DNA from: Paenibacillus artemisiicola
GTDB lineage: Bacteria; Bacillota; Bacilli; Paenibacillales; Paenibacillaceae
Direction: 5' to 3'
Assembly (NCBI RefSeq): GCF_017652985.1
Contig: NZ_JAGGDJ010000035.1
Location: forward strand, 1 to 61,586
DNA length: 61,586 nucleotides
Positions 8,620-16,920 of the stretch are shown one piece after another. Both the position numbers and the translations under genes were made by a program. The notes beneath the pieces were generated by a model. That model was not told where the DNA came from. It was given only the letters and a program-made list of their open reading frames with translations, and ran no database searches. Each line of letters begins with the position of its first letter. The stretch's first letter is position 1.

Positions 8620-9024
8620 CTACGTTAAATTAAACAGGCCCAGCGTGCTGCACTTGTCGGATTCGCGCTCGATGACGTCGTCCAGCTTGATGTCGAGCAG
8701 ATTGGCCATGGCCGACATATAAAAGAGGTTGCGGCCCAGTTCGTTCTGGATAGCTTCTTTGCAGTGCTCGCAAAGCTCGCCGGAGATGTGGTGGTGCAGC
8801 TTGCGTTTGGCCTTCTCCAGGTTAAAATCGTCTTCGTACGGCTGCTTGCGGGCATTGAGCTCGATGCACCCGCATTCGGTGACGGCTTTGGCGACGGCGC
8901 GATTCACGGAAGCGCCGGATTGACCGTATTTGGACAGAACGTCCAGCAAGCTTCGATGACGCAGCAGCAGTTCGGATACTTGCTGCTGGAATTGCTCCAA
9001 CGTTGGTGCGTTCATCGTATCCAC
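8620..9024 (-). CDS. Conserved hypothetical protein with MazG-like C-terminal half
   Basis: 134 aa, all-helical by eye, no signal peptide or membrane segment. The N-terminal part (1-45) is a helical stretch rich in Leu and Gln. Four cysteines stand out: C52 and C54 in ECGCIE, and C85 and C88 in CEHCKE. The C-terminal ELGRNLFYMSAMANLLDIKL resembles the helix pattern of MazG/dUTPase-type nucleotide pyrophosphohydrolases, but the full acidic catalytic set is not evident. I recall similar proteins at this locus in Paenibacillus annotated only as a domain of unknown function. It is transcribed opposite to pssA and to yacL, with its own upstream region. Function unknown. Confidence 0.8.
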   Translation of the reverse strand: MDTMNAPTLEQFQQQVSELLLRHRSLLDVLSKYGQSGASVNRAVAKAVTECGCIELNARKQPYEDDFNLEKAKRKLHHHISGELCEHCKEAIQNELGRNLFYMSAMANLLDIKLDDVIERESDKCSTLGLFNLT

Positions 9025-9204
9025 CTCATTTCAGGAATGGGTTGCTTTGGTACCATTATAAGCCTCTCGGGGGATCATTTCAAAACGGATTTCCGCATTT
9101 TGTCCCGTCCGGAAGGCAAGTTAATAATTTCTAATGCATTCCCCGCCTCCGCGCGATTAACGTGACAGAAATTGGAACATAATTGGTAGTGGAGGTGGAT
9201 TTAT

Positions 9205-10299
9205 ATGATGAAACGAATGATTCAAGGAATCGGGCTATGGTTTGGCGGCGTCATGGGGGCGCAGCTATTCGGCTCCGTGAACGGCGGACTAAGCTGGGCG
9301 GCGCCCGCGAACGGCATTATGCAGCATTCGGGAAGCTATTACATGAGCGTGGGCATCGGCGCGGCCTGCGGCTTGGCGCTCGCGACGATAATGGCGGGAC
9401 CGCTCGCCAAATGGATCGAGCAGGGCGCGGACAAGGCGTCCGCCATGCCGACGGGCGAGCTGTTCTCGGGCGGCGCGGGGCTGCTCGGCGGCCTGGCGCT
9501 CGCGGCGCTGCTGTACCCGGCGCTTTCCGGGCTCGAAGGCACGTGGCTGCTCATTCCGGTGGCGCTGACGGCCTTCCTCGGCTACGCCGGGATGCGGATC
9601 GGCCTGAACAAGCGCGAGGAGCTGGCGCAGACCCTCGCGGCGTTCGCGGAGCGCGCCTCGAAACCGTCGAAAGCTGAAGAAGAGAGCACGTACGAGGAGC
9701 ATAAGATTCTCGATACGAGCGTCATCATTGACGGCCGGATCGCGGATATTTGCAAGACGGGTTTTATCGAAGGCACGCTGGTCATACCGGAATTCGTGCT
9801 GGAGGAGCTGCAGCACATCGCCGACTCGTCGGATCTGCTCAAGCGCAACCGCGGACGCCGCGGGCTCGACATTTTGAACAAGATTCAGAAAGAGCTGGAC
9901 GTCAAGGTACTCATCTATGAGGGCGACATGGAAGACGGCGAAGTGGACAGCAAGCTCGTGAAGCTGGCCAAGGCGCTGCACGGCAAAGTCGTCACGAACG
10001 ACTTCAACCTGAACAAGGTGTGCGAGCTGCAGGGCGTGTCCGTGCTGAACATCAACGATCTCGCCAATGCCGTGAAGCCGGTCGTGCTGCCCGGCGAAGA
10101 GATCGTCGTCCAGGTCATCAAGGACGGCAAGGAGCACGGCCAAGGCGTCGCTTATCTGGACGACGGCACGATGATCGTCGTCGAGGGCGGCCGGGACTAT
10201 ATCGGCACGACGATGGAAGTGCTGGTCACGAGCGTGCTGCAGACGTCCGCGGGCCGAATGATTTTCGCGAAGCCGAAGCTGTTGGAAAAAGCGCTGTAA
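9205..10299 (+). CDS. PIN/TRAM-domain membrane protein (YacL family)
   Basis: 364 aa. Residues 1-150 hold about four hydrophobic segments, so the protein is membrane-anchored. A PIN nuclease-like domain follows with the acidic motif ILDTSVIIDGRIADI (about 168-182) and further Asp residues around VVTNDFNLN, and a C-terminal TRAM domain (from about 295). YacL-type proteins sit at this position in Bacillales upstream of ispD. The substrate is not established; an RNase role is inferred from the PIN and TRAM domains. Start ATG 9205 has a strong RBS (GGAGGTGG). Confidence 0.92.
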   Translation: MMKRMIQGIGLWFGGVMGAQLFGSVNGGLSWAAPANGIMQHSGSYYMSVGIGAACGLALATIMAGPLAKWIEQGADKASAMPTGELFSGGAGLLGGLALAALLYPALSGLEGTWLLIPVALTAFLGYAGMRIGLNKREELAQTLAAFAERASKPSKAEEESTYEEHKILDTSVIIDGRIADICKTGFIEGTLVIPEFVLEELQHIADSSDLLKRNRGRRGLDILNKIQKELDVKVLIYEGDMEDGEVDSKLVKLAKALHGKVVTNDFNLNKVCELQGVSVLNINDLANAVKPVVLPGEEIVVQVIKDGKEHGQGVAYLDDGTMIVVEGGRDYIGTTMEVLVTSVLQTSAGRMIFAKPKLLEKAL

Positions 10300-10321
10300 C
10301 GCGGTATGATGGTATACGAAT

Positions 10322-10360
10322 GATGTCCGGGCGGGGCGCCTGGCGGTTCTCCGGGACATC
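10322..10360 (+). other. Hairpin between yacL and ispD
   Basis: GATGTCCGG and CCGGGACATC form a stem of 7 bp plus 2 bp around a GC-rich loop. No T-run follows, so it is more likely an RNA structure or processing point than a terminator. ispD starts 27 nt downstream. Confidence 0.5.
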
Positions 10361-10386
10361 GAAGTTTACGGCGGGGCGGTAGAGGC

Positions 10387-11109
10387 ATGGCGGAAGCAAA
10401 GGCAACATGGGGCGTCGTCGTCGTGGCGGCGGGCCGTGGCACCCGGATGGGGACGCCCGAGAGCAAGCAGTATCTGCTGCTGCGGGACAAGCCCATCCTG
10501 GTCCATACGCTGGAGACGTTCCAGGCGATGGACGAAATCGCGGAGATCGCGCTGGTCGTCGGACGGCCGGATATCGAACGCTGCGAGGCGTTCGCCGACG
10601 CGTACGGCTTGCATAAAATCTCCTCCGTCCTGGAGGGCGGCGGCGAGCGTCAGCATTCCGTGCGGCGGGGGCTGACGGCGCTGGGCGGCGAGGTCAATTG
10701 GGTCATGGTGCACGACGGCGTCCGGCCGTTCGTCGCGCCGGAGGCCGTGCGGCGATGCATGGCGAAGGCGATGGCGACGGAGGCCGCGGTGCTGGCCGTG
10801 CCCGTGAAAGATACGATCAAGCAAGTGAACGAAGACGGCGTCATCACCGCGACACCCGAACGGCGAAGCTTGTGGGCGATACAAACGCCGCAGGCTTTTC
10901 GCCGTTCTTTGCTGGAACGGGGGCTGCGCAAGGCCGAGGAGGACCGGTTCGTCGGCACCGACGACGCGATGGCGGTCGAGCGGCTCGGCGTGCCGGTGTC
11001 GGTCGCCGAAGGGGATTACACGAACATCAAAATCACGACGCCGGACGATTTGCCGTACGCGGAATTTCTGCTGGCAAGCCGTTCGCGGGAGAGAGGGACG
11101 GACGTATGA
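10387..11109 (+). CDS. ispD: 2-C-methyl-D-erythritol 4-phosphate cytidylyltransferase
   Basis: 240 aa, third enzyme of the MEP isoprenoid pathway: CTP + MEP to CDP-ME. The nucleotidyltransferase N-terminal loop AAGRGTRMGTPESKQYL is the CTP-binding signature; VHDGVRPFV (about residue 110) and TDDAMAVE are further conserved elements. It overlaps ispF by 4 nt (ATGA), so translation is coupled and the two enzymes act close together in the pathway. Confidence 0.96.
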   Translation: MAEAKATWGVVVVAAGRGTRMGTPESKQYLLLRDKPILVHTLETFQAMDEIAEIALVVGRPDIERCEAFADAYGLHKISSVLEGGGERQHSVRRGLTALGGEVNWVMVHDGVRPFVAPEAVRRCMAKAMATEAAVLAVPVKDTIKQVNEDGVITATPERRSLWAIQTPQAFRRSLLERGLRKAEEDRFVGTDDAMAVERLGVPVSVAEGDYTNIKITTPDDLPYAEFLLASRSRERGTDV

Positions 11110-11591
11110 TTCGAGTGGGGCAAGGATTCGACGTGCATCAGCTGGCGGAGGGACGCCCGTGCATCATCGGAGGCGTGACGATTCCGTACGAACGGGGGCT
11201 GCTCGGCCATTCCGACGCCGACGTGCTGCTGCACGCCATCAGCGACGCGGTGCTGGGCGCGCTCGGCCTCGGCGACATCGGCAAGCATTTTCCGGACACG
11301 GATCCCGCGTTCAAGGACGCGGACAGCCTGAAGCTGCTGCGTCACGTGTGGGGGCTCGCGAAGGAGCGGGGCTACAAGCTCGGCAACGTCGACGCGACGA
11401 TCATCGCGCAGAAGCCGAAGATGGCGCCGTACATCCCGCAAATGGCCGACGTCATCGCGGGCGCGCTCGAGGCGGAAGAGAGCGGCCAGGTCAACGTCAA
11501 AGCGACGACGACGGAGCAGCTCGGTTTCGCCGGCCGGGGCGAAGGAATCGCCGCGCAAGCGGTTGTCTGCCTCGCGAAAGTTATGCTATGA
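11106..11591 (+). CDS. ispF: 2-C-methyl-D-erythritol 2,4-cyclodiphosphate synthase
   Basis: 161 aa, typical for the trimeric IspF. The zinc ligands are visible: GQGFDVHQL (Asp and His) near the N-terminus and HSDADVLLHA around residue 36-45; TTTEQLGFAGRGEG is the conserved C-terminal segment. It converts CDP-ME 2-phosphate to MEcPP. Start ATG 11106 overlaps the ispD stop; the reading frame is also open further upstream, but inside ispD. Confidence 0.96.
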   Translation: MIRVGQGFDVHQLAEGRPCIIGGVTIPYERGLLGHSDADVLLHAISDAVLGALGLGDIGKHFPDTDPAFKDADSLKLLRHVWGLAKERGYKLGNVDATIIAQKPKMAPYIPQMADVIAGALEAEESGQVNVKATTTEQLGFAGRGEGIAAQAVVCLAKVML

Positions 11592-11631
11592 TTCAGCAAT
11601 ACAAAGCGATGATGGGAGGAAACGAGAGGTC

Positions 11632-13089
11632 ATGAGCGATCAAATCAGGGTGCGCTATGCGCCGTCGCCGACGGGGCATCTGCATATCGGGAATGCCCGG
11701 ACGGCCTTATTCAATTATTTATTCGCCCGCAATCTCGGCGGGAAATTCATTATTCGGATCGAAGACACCGACGTGAAGCGGAACATCGCGGGCGGCGAGG
11801 AAAGCCAGCTGACGTATTTGAAATGGCTCGGCATCACGTGGGACGAGAGCGTCGATATCGGCGGCGGGTACGGCCCGTATCGCCAGACGGAACGGCTCGA
11901 CATCTACGAGAAATACTGGCAGGACCTGGTCGGCCGCGGACTCGCCTACAAATGCTACTGCACGGAAGAAGAGCTCGAGCAGGAGCGGGAAGAGCAAACC
12001 GCTCGCGGCGAGATGCCGCGTTATTCCGGCAAGCACCGCAGTCTGACGGCGGAGCAGCAGGCGGCCTATGAGGCGGAAGGCCGGATCCCGAGCATTCGTT
12101 TCCGCGTGCCCGAAGGCAAGACCTACGCGTTCAACGACATGGTCAAAGGCGAAATCAGCTTCGAGTCCGACGGCATCGGCGACTTCGTCATCGTGAAGAA
12201 GGACGGCATTCCGACCTATAACTTCGCCGTGGCGCTGGACGATCACTTAATGGCCATCAGCCACGTGCTGCGCGGGGAGGACCATATCTCCAACACGCCG
12301 CGCCAGCTCATGATCTATGAAGCGTTCGGCTGGGAGCCGCCGAAGTTCGCCCACATGACGCTGATCGTCAGCGAGAGCCGCAAGAAGCTGAGCAAGCGCG
12401 ACGAGTCCATCATTCAGTTCATCGAGCAGTACGACAAGCTCGGGTATTTGCCGGAGGCGCTGTTCAATTTCATCGCGCTGCTCGGGTGGTCGCCGGAAGG
12501 CGAGCAGGAGATTTTCACGCAGGACGAACTTATCGCGGCGTTCACGGCGAGCAGGCTGAGCAAGAGTCCGGCGTTGTTCGACACGAACAAGCTGGCCTGG
12601 ATGAACAACGAATACATGAAGAAGACGGAGCTCTCCCGCGTCGTGGACCTGTGCTTGCCGCATCTGGCGGCCGCGGGCCGCGTCACCGGCATGCTGTCCG
12701 AGAGCCAGCGCGCGTGGGTGAACGATCTGGTCGCGCTGTATCAGGATAAGCTGCGCTCCGCTTCCGAGATCGTGCCGCTGACGGAGCTGTTCTTCCTGCC
12801 GGAGCCAGCGGACGAAGAGGACGCGGCGGCCGTGCTGGGCGAGGAGCAAGTGCCGGCCGTGCTTGGCGCCTTCCTGGAGCAGGTCAAGACGCTGGAAGAG
12901 TTCACCGTCGACGGCGTAAAGGCCGCGATCAAGACGGTGCAGACCTCGACGGGCTTCAAGGGCAAGCAGCTGTTCATGCCGATCCGCGCGGCGCTGACGG
13001 GCCAGACCCATGGTCCCGACCTGAATGCGACCATCGTCCTGCTTGGCCGGACGAAGGCGGTGGAGCGGCTCGCGGCCCGTCTGGGCTGA
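11632..13089 (+). CDS. gltX: Glutamate-tRNA ligase
   Basis: 485 aa class I synthetase. The HIGH motif is present as PSPTGHLHIGNAR near the N-terminus and the KMSKS equivalent as KKLSKRDE (about residue 250). In organisms with GatCAB it usually charges both tRNA-Glu and tRNA-Gln. Start ATG 11632 follows GGGAGGA; the upstream in-frame start overlaps ispF. The order gltX-cysE-cysS is the Bacillales arrangement, here interrupted by a separate promoter and T-box. Confidence 0.97.
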   Translation: MSDQIRVRYAPSPTGHLHIGNARTALFNYLFARNLGGKFIIRIEDTDVKRNIAGGEESQLTYLKWLGITWDESVDIGGGYGPYRQTERLDIYEKYWQDLVGRGLAYKCYCTEEELEQEREEQTARGEMPRYSGKHRSLTAEQQAAYEAEGRIPSIRFRVPEGKTYAFNDMVKGEISFESDGIGDFVIVKKDGIPTYNFAVALDDHLMAISHVLRGEDHISNTPRQLMIYEAFGWEPPKFAHMTLIVSESRKKLSKRDESIIQFIEQYDKLGYLPEALFNFIALLGWSPEGEQEIFTQDELIAAFTASRLSKSPALFDTNKLAWMNNEYMKKTELSRVVDLCLPHLAAAGRVTGMLSESQRAWVNDLVALYQDKLRSASEIVPLTELFFLPEPADEEDAAAVLGEEQVPAVLGAFLEQVKTLEEFTVDGVKAAIKTVQTSTGFKGKQLFMPIRAALTGQTHGPDLNATIVLLGRTKAVERLAARLG

Positions 13090-13127
13090 AACTGTGCGGC
13101 CATAGTGCCCGCAAGGCGCACGGCCAC

Positions 13128-13156
13128 TTGTCAGTTCCGGGGCGGTGGGCTATACT
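13128..13156 (+). promoter_or_regulatory. SigA-type promoter of the cysE-cysS operon
   Basis: TTGTCA (13128-13133), 17-bp spacer, TATACT (13151-13156), 39 nt after the gltX stop. It would drive the T-box leader that follows. Confidence 0.8.
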
Positions 13157-13162
13157 TGAAGT

Positions 13163-13506
13163 ACTTATTCGCAGCTCGAACCCATCGCCCTTTAGATGCA
13201 TAAGGCAAGGAACAGGATCGTGCATTTCAATCGAAAATTCCAGAGATGGCGACCTTTCGCACGGAGCCGCGCATTCGGGCGCTCCCCGCGATCGGCTGGA
13301 AGTCGCCGATTTTCGGAAATGGACGTTGCGCCTGGGAGCCGCGTCTTCGAACTGCCGCCGGCAGGGTGGAAGACGACGCCGTCGTCCCCGTTACGGACGA
13401 ACCGAGATCGCGCGTGCCAGGCTGTACCTTGGCGGCGCGAAGCAGAGTGGAACCGCGTAGGAGTACGCCTCTGCAGCCCGTTTTGGGCTGCGGGGGCGTT
13501 TTTGTT
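13163..13506 (+). promoter_or_regulatory. T-box leader (tRNA-Cys responsive) upstream of cysE
   Basis: The conserved T-box sequence AGAGTGGAACCGCG lies at 13444-13457. Stem I can be drawn: CATTTC and CGAAAAT pair with the downstream ATTTTCG and GAAATG, with GGCGAC/GTCGCC above. Just after the 3' strand comes GACGTTGCGCC, placing a UGC cysteine codon (13327-13329) where the specifier is expected. The acceptor-pairing bases are UGGA, complementary to a UCCA end, and bacterial tRNA-Cys carries U73. Uncharged tRNA-Cys would favour read-through into cysE-cysS. The fold was drawn by hand, so the specifier assignment is less certain than the T-box itself. Confidence 0.9.
13464..13506 (+). terminator. 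T-box transcription attenuator
   Basis: TACGCCTCTGCAGCCC pairs with GGGCTGCGGGGGCGT around a GTTTT loop, followed by TTTTTG. It directly follows the T-box sequence, as expected for the terminator that competes with the antiterminator. Confidence 0.88.
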
Positions 13507-13568
13507 TACCTTTTTCGGCTAGGGGAGAGAGCTTGTCATCCAGGCGAGATAGAGAGGGGGGCTTGACC

Positions 13569-14297
13569 TTGCTGCGTTCGATGAAATCCGATATCCAGGC
13601 GGTGCTGGAGAACGATCCCGCCGCGAGGAACATATTCGAGGTCGTCTTCACGTATTCGGGCCTGCACGCCATCTGGGCTCATCGGATCGCGCACGCCTTT
13701 TTCAAACGCAAGTGGTTTACGCTCGCGCGGATTATTTCGCAAACGAGCCGGTTCTTCACCGGCATCGAAATCCATCCCGGCGCGCGGATCGGCGAGCGGC
13801 TGTTCATCGACCACGGCATGGGCGTCGTCATCGGGGAGACGTGCGAAATCGGCGATAACGTCATCATCTATCAAGGCGTCACGCTCGGCGGAACGGGAAA
13901 AGAGAAAGGCAAGCGCCATCCGACGATCGGCAACAACGTGGTCATCGCGTCGGGCGCGAAGGTTCTAGGCTCCTTCAAGGTTGGAGACAATGTGAACATC
14001 GGCGCGAATTCCGTCGTGCTGCGGGAAGTGCCGGAGAGCAGCACGGTCGTCGGCATCCCGGGACGGATCGTCAAGCGCAACGGCGCCCGCGTCAGCGACC
14101 GGCTCGATCATGCCCAGCTGCCGGACCCCGTGGTCGAGATGCTGCGCGCGATGCAGAAGGAAGTGGCGGAGCTGCGGACGGAGCTCGAGCGCGAGCGGCG
14201 CGACAAGCAGGAACGGCTCGAGCGGCTGGAATCGGAGCTGCGCGAACGGCCGGAAAAACATAAACACGCAGTAGCTGGAGGAGAAACGAGAACATGA
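13569..14297 (+). CDS. cysE: Serine O-acetyltransferase
   Basis: 242 aa. It makes O-acetylserine from serine and acetyl-CoA, the first committed step of cysteine synthesis. The N-terminal helical region is followed by left-handed beta-helix hexapeptide repeats (from about residue 65: IDHGMGVVIGETCEIGDNV). The C-terminal 40 residues are a charged helix rich in Glu and Arg. Start chosen at TTG 13569 (MLRSMKSDIQ), which has GGGGGG at 7-nt spacing and matches homologues; TTG codons at 13533 and 13563 are alternatives with poorer RBS spacing. It overlaps cysS by 4 nt. Confidence 0.94.
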   Translation: MLRSMKSDIQAVLENDPAARNIFEVVFTYSGLHAIWAHRIAHAFFKRKWFTLARIISQTSRFFTGIEIHPGARIGERLFIDHGMGVVIGETCEIGDNVIIYQGVTLGGTGKEKGKRHPTIGNNVVIASGAKVLGSFKVGDNVNIGANSVVLREVPESSTVVGIPGRIVKRNGARVSDRLDHAQLPDPVVEMLRAMQKEVAELRTELERERRDKQERLERLESELRERPEKHKHAVAGGETRT

Positions 14298-15694
14298 CGT
14301 TGCGGATTTATAATACGATGACGCGCGAGAAGGAAGATTTCAAGACCCTGACCCCGGGTAAAGTGAACATGTACGTCTGCGGACCGACGGTCTATGATTA
14401 TATCCATATCGGAAACGCGCGCCCGGCGATCTTTTTCGACGTCGTGCGCCGGTACCTGGAGTCGATCGGCTACGACGTGCATTACGTCGTCAACTTCACC
14501 GACGTCGACGATAAGCTGATCCGCAAGGCGGAGCAGCTGGGCACGACGGTGCCGGACGTGGCCGAGCGGTTCATCGCCGCCTTCAAGGAAAACATCGAAG
14601 GTCTCGGCATCCGCAAAGCGTCGTTTAACCCGCGGGTGACCGAGAACATTCCGGAGATCATCACGTTCATCTCCGAGCTCGTCGCCGAAGGGCATGCGTA
14701 CGAGAACGGCGGCGACGTGTTCTTCCGCACGAGCAGCTTCCCGGACTATGGCAAGCTGTCGCACCAGAACCTGGAGGAGCTGCAGCTGGGCATCCGGATC
14801 GGCGTCGACGAGCGCAAGGAGAGCGGCCAGGATTTCGTCCTCTGGAAAGCGGCGAAGCCCGGCGAAATCAAATGGGAGAGCCCATGGGGACCGGGGCGTC
14901 CGGGCTGGCATATCGAATGCTCCGCGATGGCGCGCAAATATTTGGGCGACACGCTCGACATCCACGGCGGCGGCCACGACCTGCAGTTCCCGCACCACGA
15001 GTGCGAAATCGCGCAGTCCGAAGCGCTGACGGGCAAGCCGCTCGCCAACTACTGGATGCATAACGGCTTCATCAACATCAACAACGAGAAAATGTCCAAG
15101 TCGCTCGGCAACGGGATTACGGTGCAGGAGCTGCTCAGCCGGTTCAAGCCGGCGGTCATCCGGTACTTCATGCTGTCCGGCCATTACCGGAGCCCGCTGA
15201 ACTTCAACGACGAGACGATGGAGCAGGCGCAGAACAGCATCGAGCGCATCGCCAACTCCGTCTCGAACCTGAAGCACCGGCTGGAAACGGCGGTATGCCC
15301 GGCGGGCGAAGAGTTGGCTGCGCTGAAGGCGCGCATAACGGAGATCAAGGCGCGGTTCAACGCCAAAATGGACGACGATTTCAACACGCCGGACGCGATC
15401 ACCGCGCTGTTCGACCTCGTCAGCGAAGCGAACCAGCTGCTGCAGCGCCCGGTCGTGTCGCCGGAGTCGGTGCGGGTGCTGCTGGAGGCGTTCGAAGCGT
15501 TCGATCGCGTGCTCGGTTTGCTCGGCGCCGACGAAGAGCTGCTGGACGCGGAGATCGACGCGCTGATCGTGGAGCGCACGGAGGCGCGCGCCTCGAAGAA
15601 CTGGAAGCGGGCGGACGAGATCCGGGACCTGCTCGCGGCGCAAGGGATCGTCCTGGAAGACACGCCCCAGGGCATCCGCTGGAAGCGCAAATGA
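14294..15694 (+). CDS. cysS: Cysteine-tRNA ligase
   Basis: 466 aa class I synthetase. The N-terminal VCGPTVYDYIHIGNAR holds a zinc-ligand cysteine and the HIGH motif; the further zinc ligands are in WHIECSAM and HHECE; EKMSKSLGNG is the KMSKS loop. Paired with cysE under the cysteine T-box, it links tRNA-Cys charging with cysteine supply. ATGA overlaps occur at both ends (with cysE and mrnC), so the cluster is translationally coupled. Confidence 0.97.
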   Translation: MTLRIYNTMTREKEDFKTLTPGKVNMYVCGPTVYDYIHIGNARPAIFFDVVRRYLESIGYDVHYVVNFTDVDDKLIRKAEQLGTTVPDVAERFIAAFKENIEGLGIRKASFNPRVTENIPEIITFISELVAEGHAYENGGDVFFRTSSFPDYGKLSHQNLEELQLGIRIGVDERKESGQDFVLWKAAKPGEIKWESPWGPGRPGWHIECSAMARKYLGDTLDIHGGGHDLQFPHHECEIAQSEALTGKPLANYWMHNGFININNEKMSKSLGNGITVQELLSRFKPAVIRYFMLSGHYRSPLNFNDETMEQAQNSIERIANSVSNLKHRLETAVCPAGEELAALKARITEIKARFNAKMDDDFNTPDAITALFDLVSEANQLLQRPVVSPESVRVLLEAFEAFDRVLGLLGADEELLDAEIDALIVERTEARASKNWKRADEIRDLLAAQGIVLEDTPQGIRWKRK

Positions 15695-16164
15695 CGGGCG
15701 GACCATCGGAAGGGCCGCATCTCTGGTTTCACGAGCCGACGAAGCCGATCGGCCTCGTGAACCCGATCGTCCTCGCGTATATCGGCGATGCGGTCTATGA
15801 AGTGTTGGTGCGGCAGTACCTGATCTCGCTGCCCAACCATCGGCCGCACCACTTGCACCGGGAGGCGACGCAGTTCGTGTCGGCGAAGGCGCAGTTTCAC
15901 ATTTTGGAGAAATGGCGGCCGCATTTGACGGAAGCGGAAGCGGACATCGTGCGGCGGGGACGCAACGCGAAGTCCGGCACGATGCCGAAGAACGCGGATC
16001 CCGCTCACTATAAACAGGCGACGGCGCTGGAATGCCTCGTCGGCTACCTCTATTACGGCAAGCAGGTCGAACGTCTGCGCGAGCTGATGGCGATCGCTTT
16101 CGGCGAAACGGACGAAGCGGCGGACGGCGGCACAACGAAGGAGAATCAAGATGCGCGAGCATGA
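15691..16164 (+). CDS. mrnC: Mini-ribonuclease III
   Basis: 157 aa, a short RNase III lacking the dsRNA-binding domain. The catalytic-helix motif YIGDAVYEVLVRQ is present near residue 30. It processes 23S rRNA precursor in B. subtilis. Start ATG 15691 overlaps the cysS stop; the frame is open for 130 codons upstream inside cysS, but that is a shadow of cysS. Confidence 0.93.
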   Translation: MTGGPSEGPHLWFHEPTKPIGLVNPIVLAYIGDAVYEVLVRQYLISLPNHRPHHLHREATQFVSAKAQFHILEKWRPHLTEAEADIVRRGRNAKSGTMPKNADPAHYKQATALECLVGYLYYGKQVERLRELMAIAFGETDEAADGGTTKENQDARA

Positions 16165-16918
16165 AGAACAAACGCAGGAATGGATCGCGGGCAGGCATCC
16201 CGTCATGGAGGCGCTGCGCTCCGGACGGGAAATCAATAAGATCTGGGTTACCGAGCAGGCGCAGAAGAGCGCCCAGCCGCTCATGCTGGAGGCGAAGAAA
16301 GCGGGCCTGATCGTTCAGGTCGTCGACAAGCGCAAGCTGGACCAGCTGGTCGAGGGCGCGAACCATCAAGGGATCGTCGCCCAGGCCGCGGCCTACCGGT
16401 ATTTCGAAGTGGAGGAGCTGATCGCGCGGGCGAAGGAGAGCGGCGAACTGCCGTTCTTCCTGCTGCTCGACGAAATCGAGGATCCGCATAACCTCGGCTC
16501 GATTCTGCGGACGGCGGAATGCACGGGCGTGCACGGCGTCGTCATTCCGAAGCGGCGGTCCGCGTCGCTCACGGCGACTGTCGCCAAGACGTCGGCCGGC
16601 GCCGTGGAGTACGTGCCGGTCGCGCGGGTCACGAACATGGCGCAGACGATCGACAAGCTGAAGGAAGCGGGGGTGTGGATCGCGGGCGCGGACGTCGGCG
16701 CGGAGCGGGACGTGTTCGCGTCGGGCATGAAATTCGACATGCCGCTCGCCGTCGTCATCGGCAATGAGGCCAAGGGCATCGGCCGCCTCATCCGCGAGAA
16801 GTGCGATTTTCTGATCAAGCTTCCGATGCACGGCCAGTTGAACTCTCTGAACGCGTCCGTCGCGGCCGGCGTGCTGATGTACGAAGTGCTGCGGCAGCGT
16901 CTCGGCCTCGGCAAGTAA
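16151..16918 (+). CDS. rlmB: 23S rRNA (guanosine-2'-O)-methyltransferase RlmB (TrmH/SpoU family)
   Basis: 255 aa. An N-terminal L30e-like substrate-binding domain is followed by a SPOUT domain with its three motifs: DEIEDPHNLGSILRTAE (about residue 108-125), VVIGNEAKGIG and LPMHGQLNSLNASVAAGVL. It would methylate the G2251-equivalent ribose in 23S rRNA. It overlaps mrnC by 14 nt and is followed 3 nt later by rae1, so two rRNA-maturation enzymes sit together. Confidence 0.93.
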   Translation: MREHEEQTQEWIAGRHPVMEALRSGREINKIWVTEQAQKSAQPLMLEAKKAGLIVQVVDKRKLDQLVEGANHQGIVAQAAAYRYFEVEELIARAKESGELPFFLLLDEIEDPHNLGSILRTAECTGVHGVVIPKRRSASLTATVAKTSAGAVEYVPVARVTNMAQTIDKLKEAGVWIAGADVGAERDVFASGMKFDMPLAVVIGNEAKGIGRLIREKCDFLIKLPMHGQLNSLNASVAAGVLMYEVLRQRLGLGK

Positions 16919-16920
16919 CC

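Noticed and set aside
14108..16831. 907-codon open frame on the minus strand opposite cysS-mrnC-rlmB
   Set aside because: Antisense shadow spanning several well-identified genes; translation rich in Arg and His without domain features.
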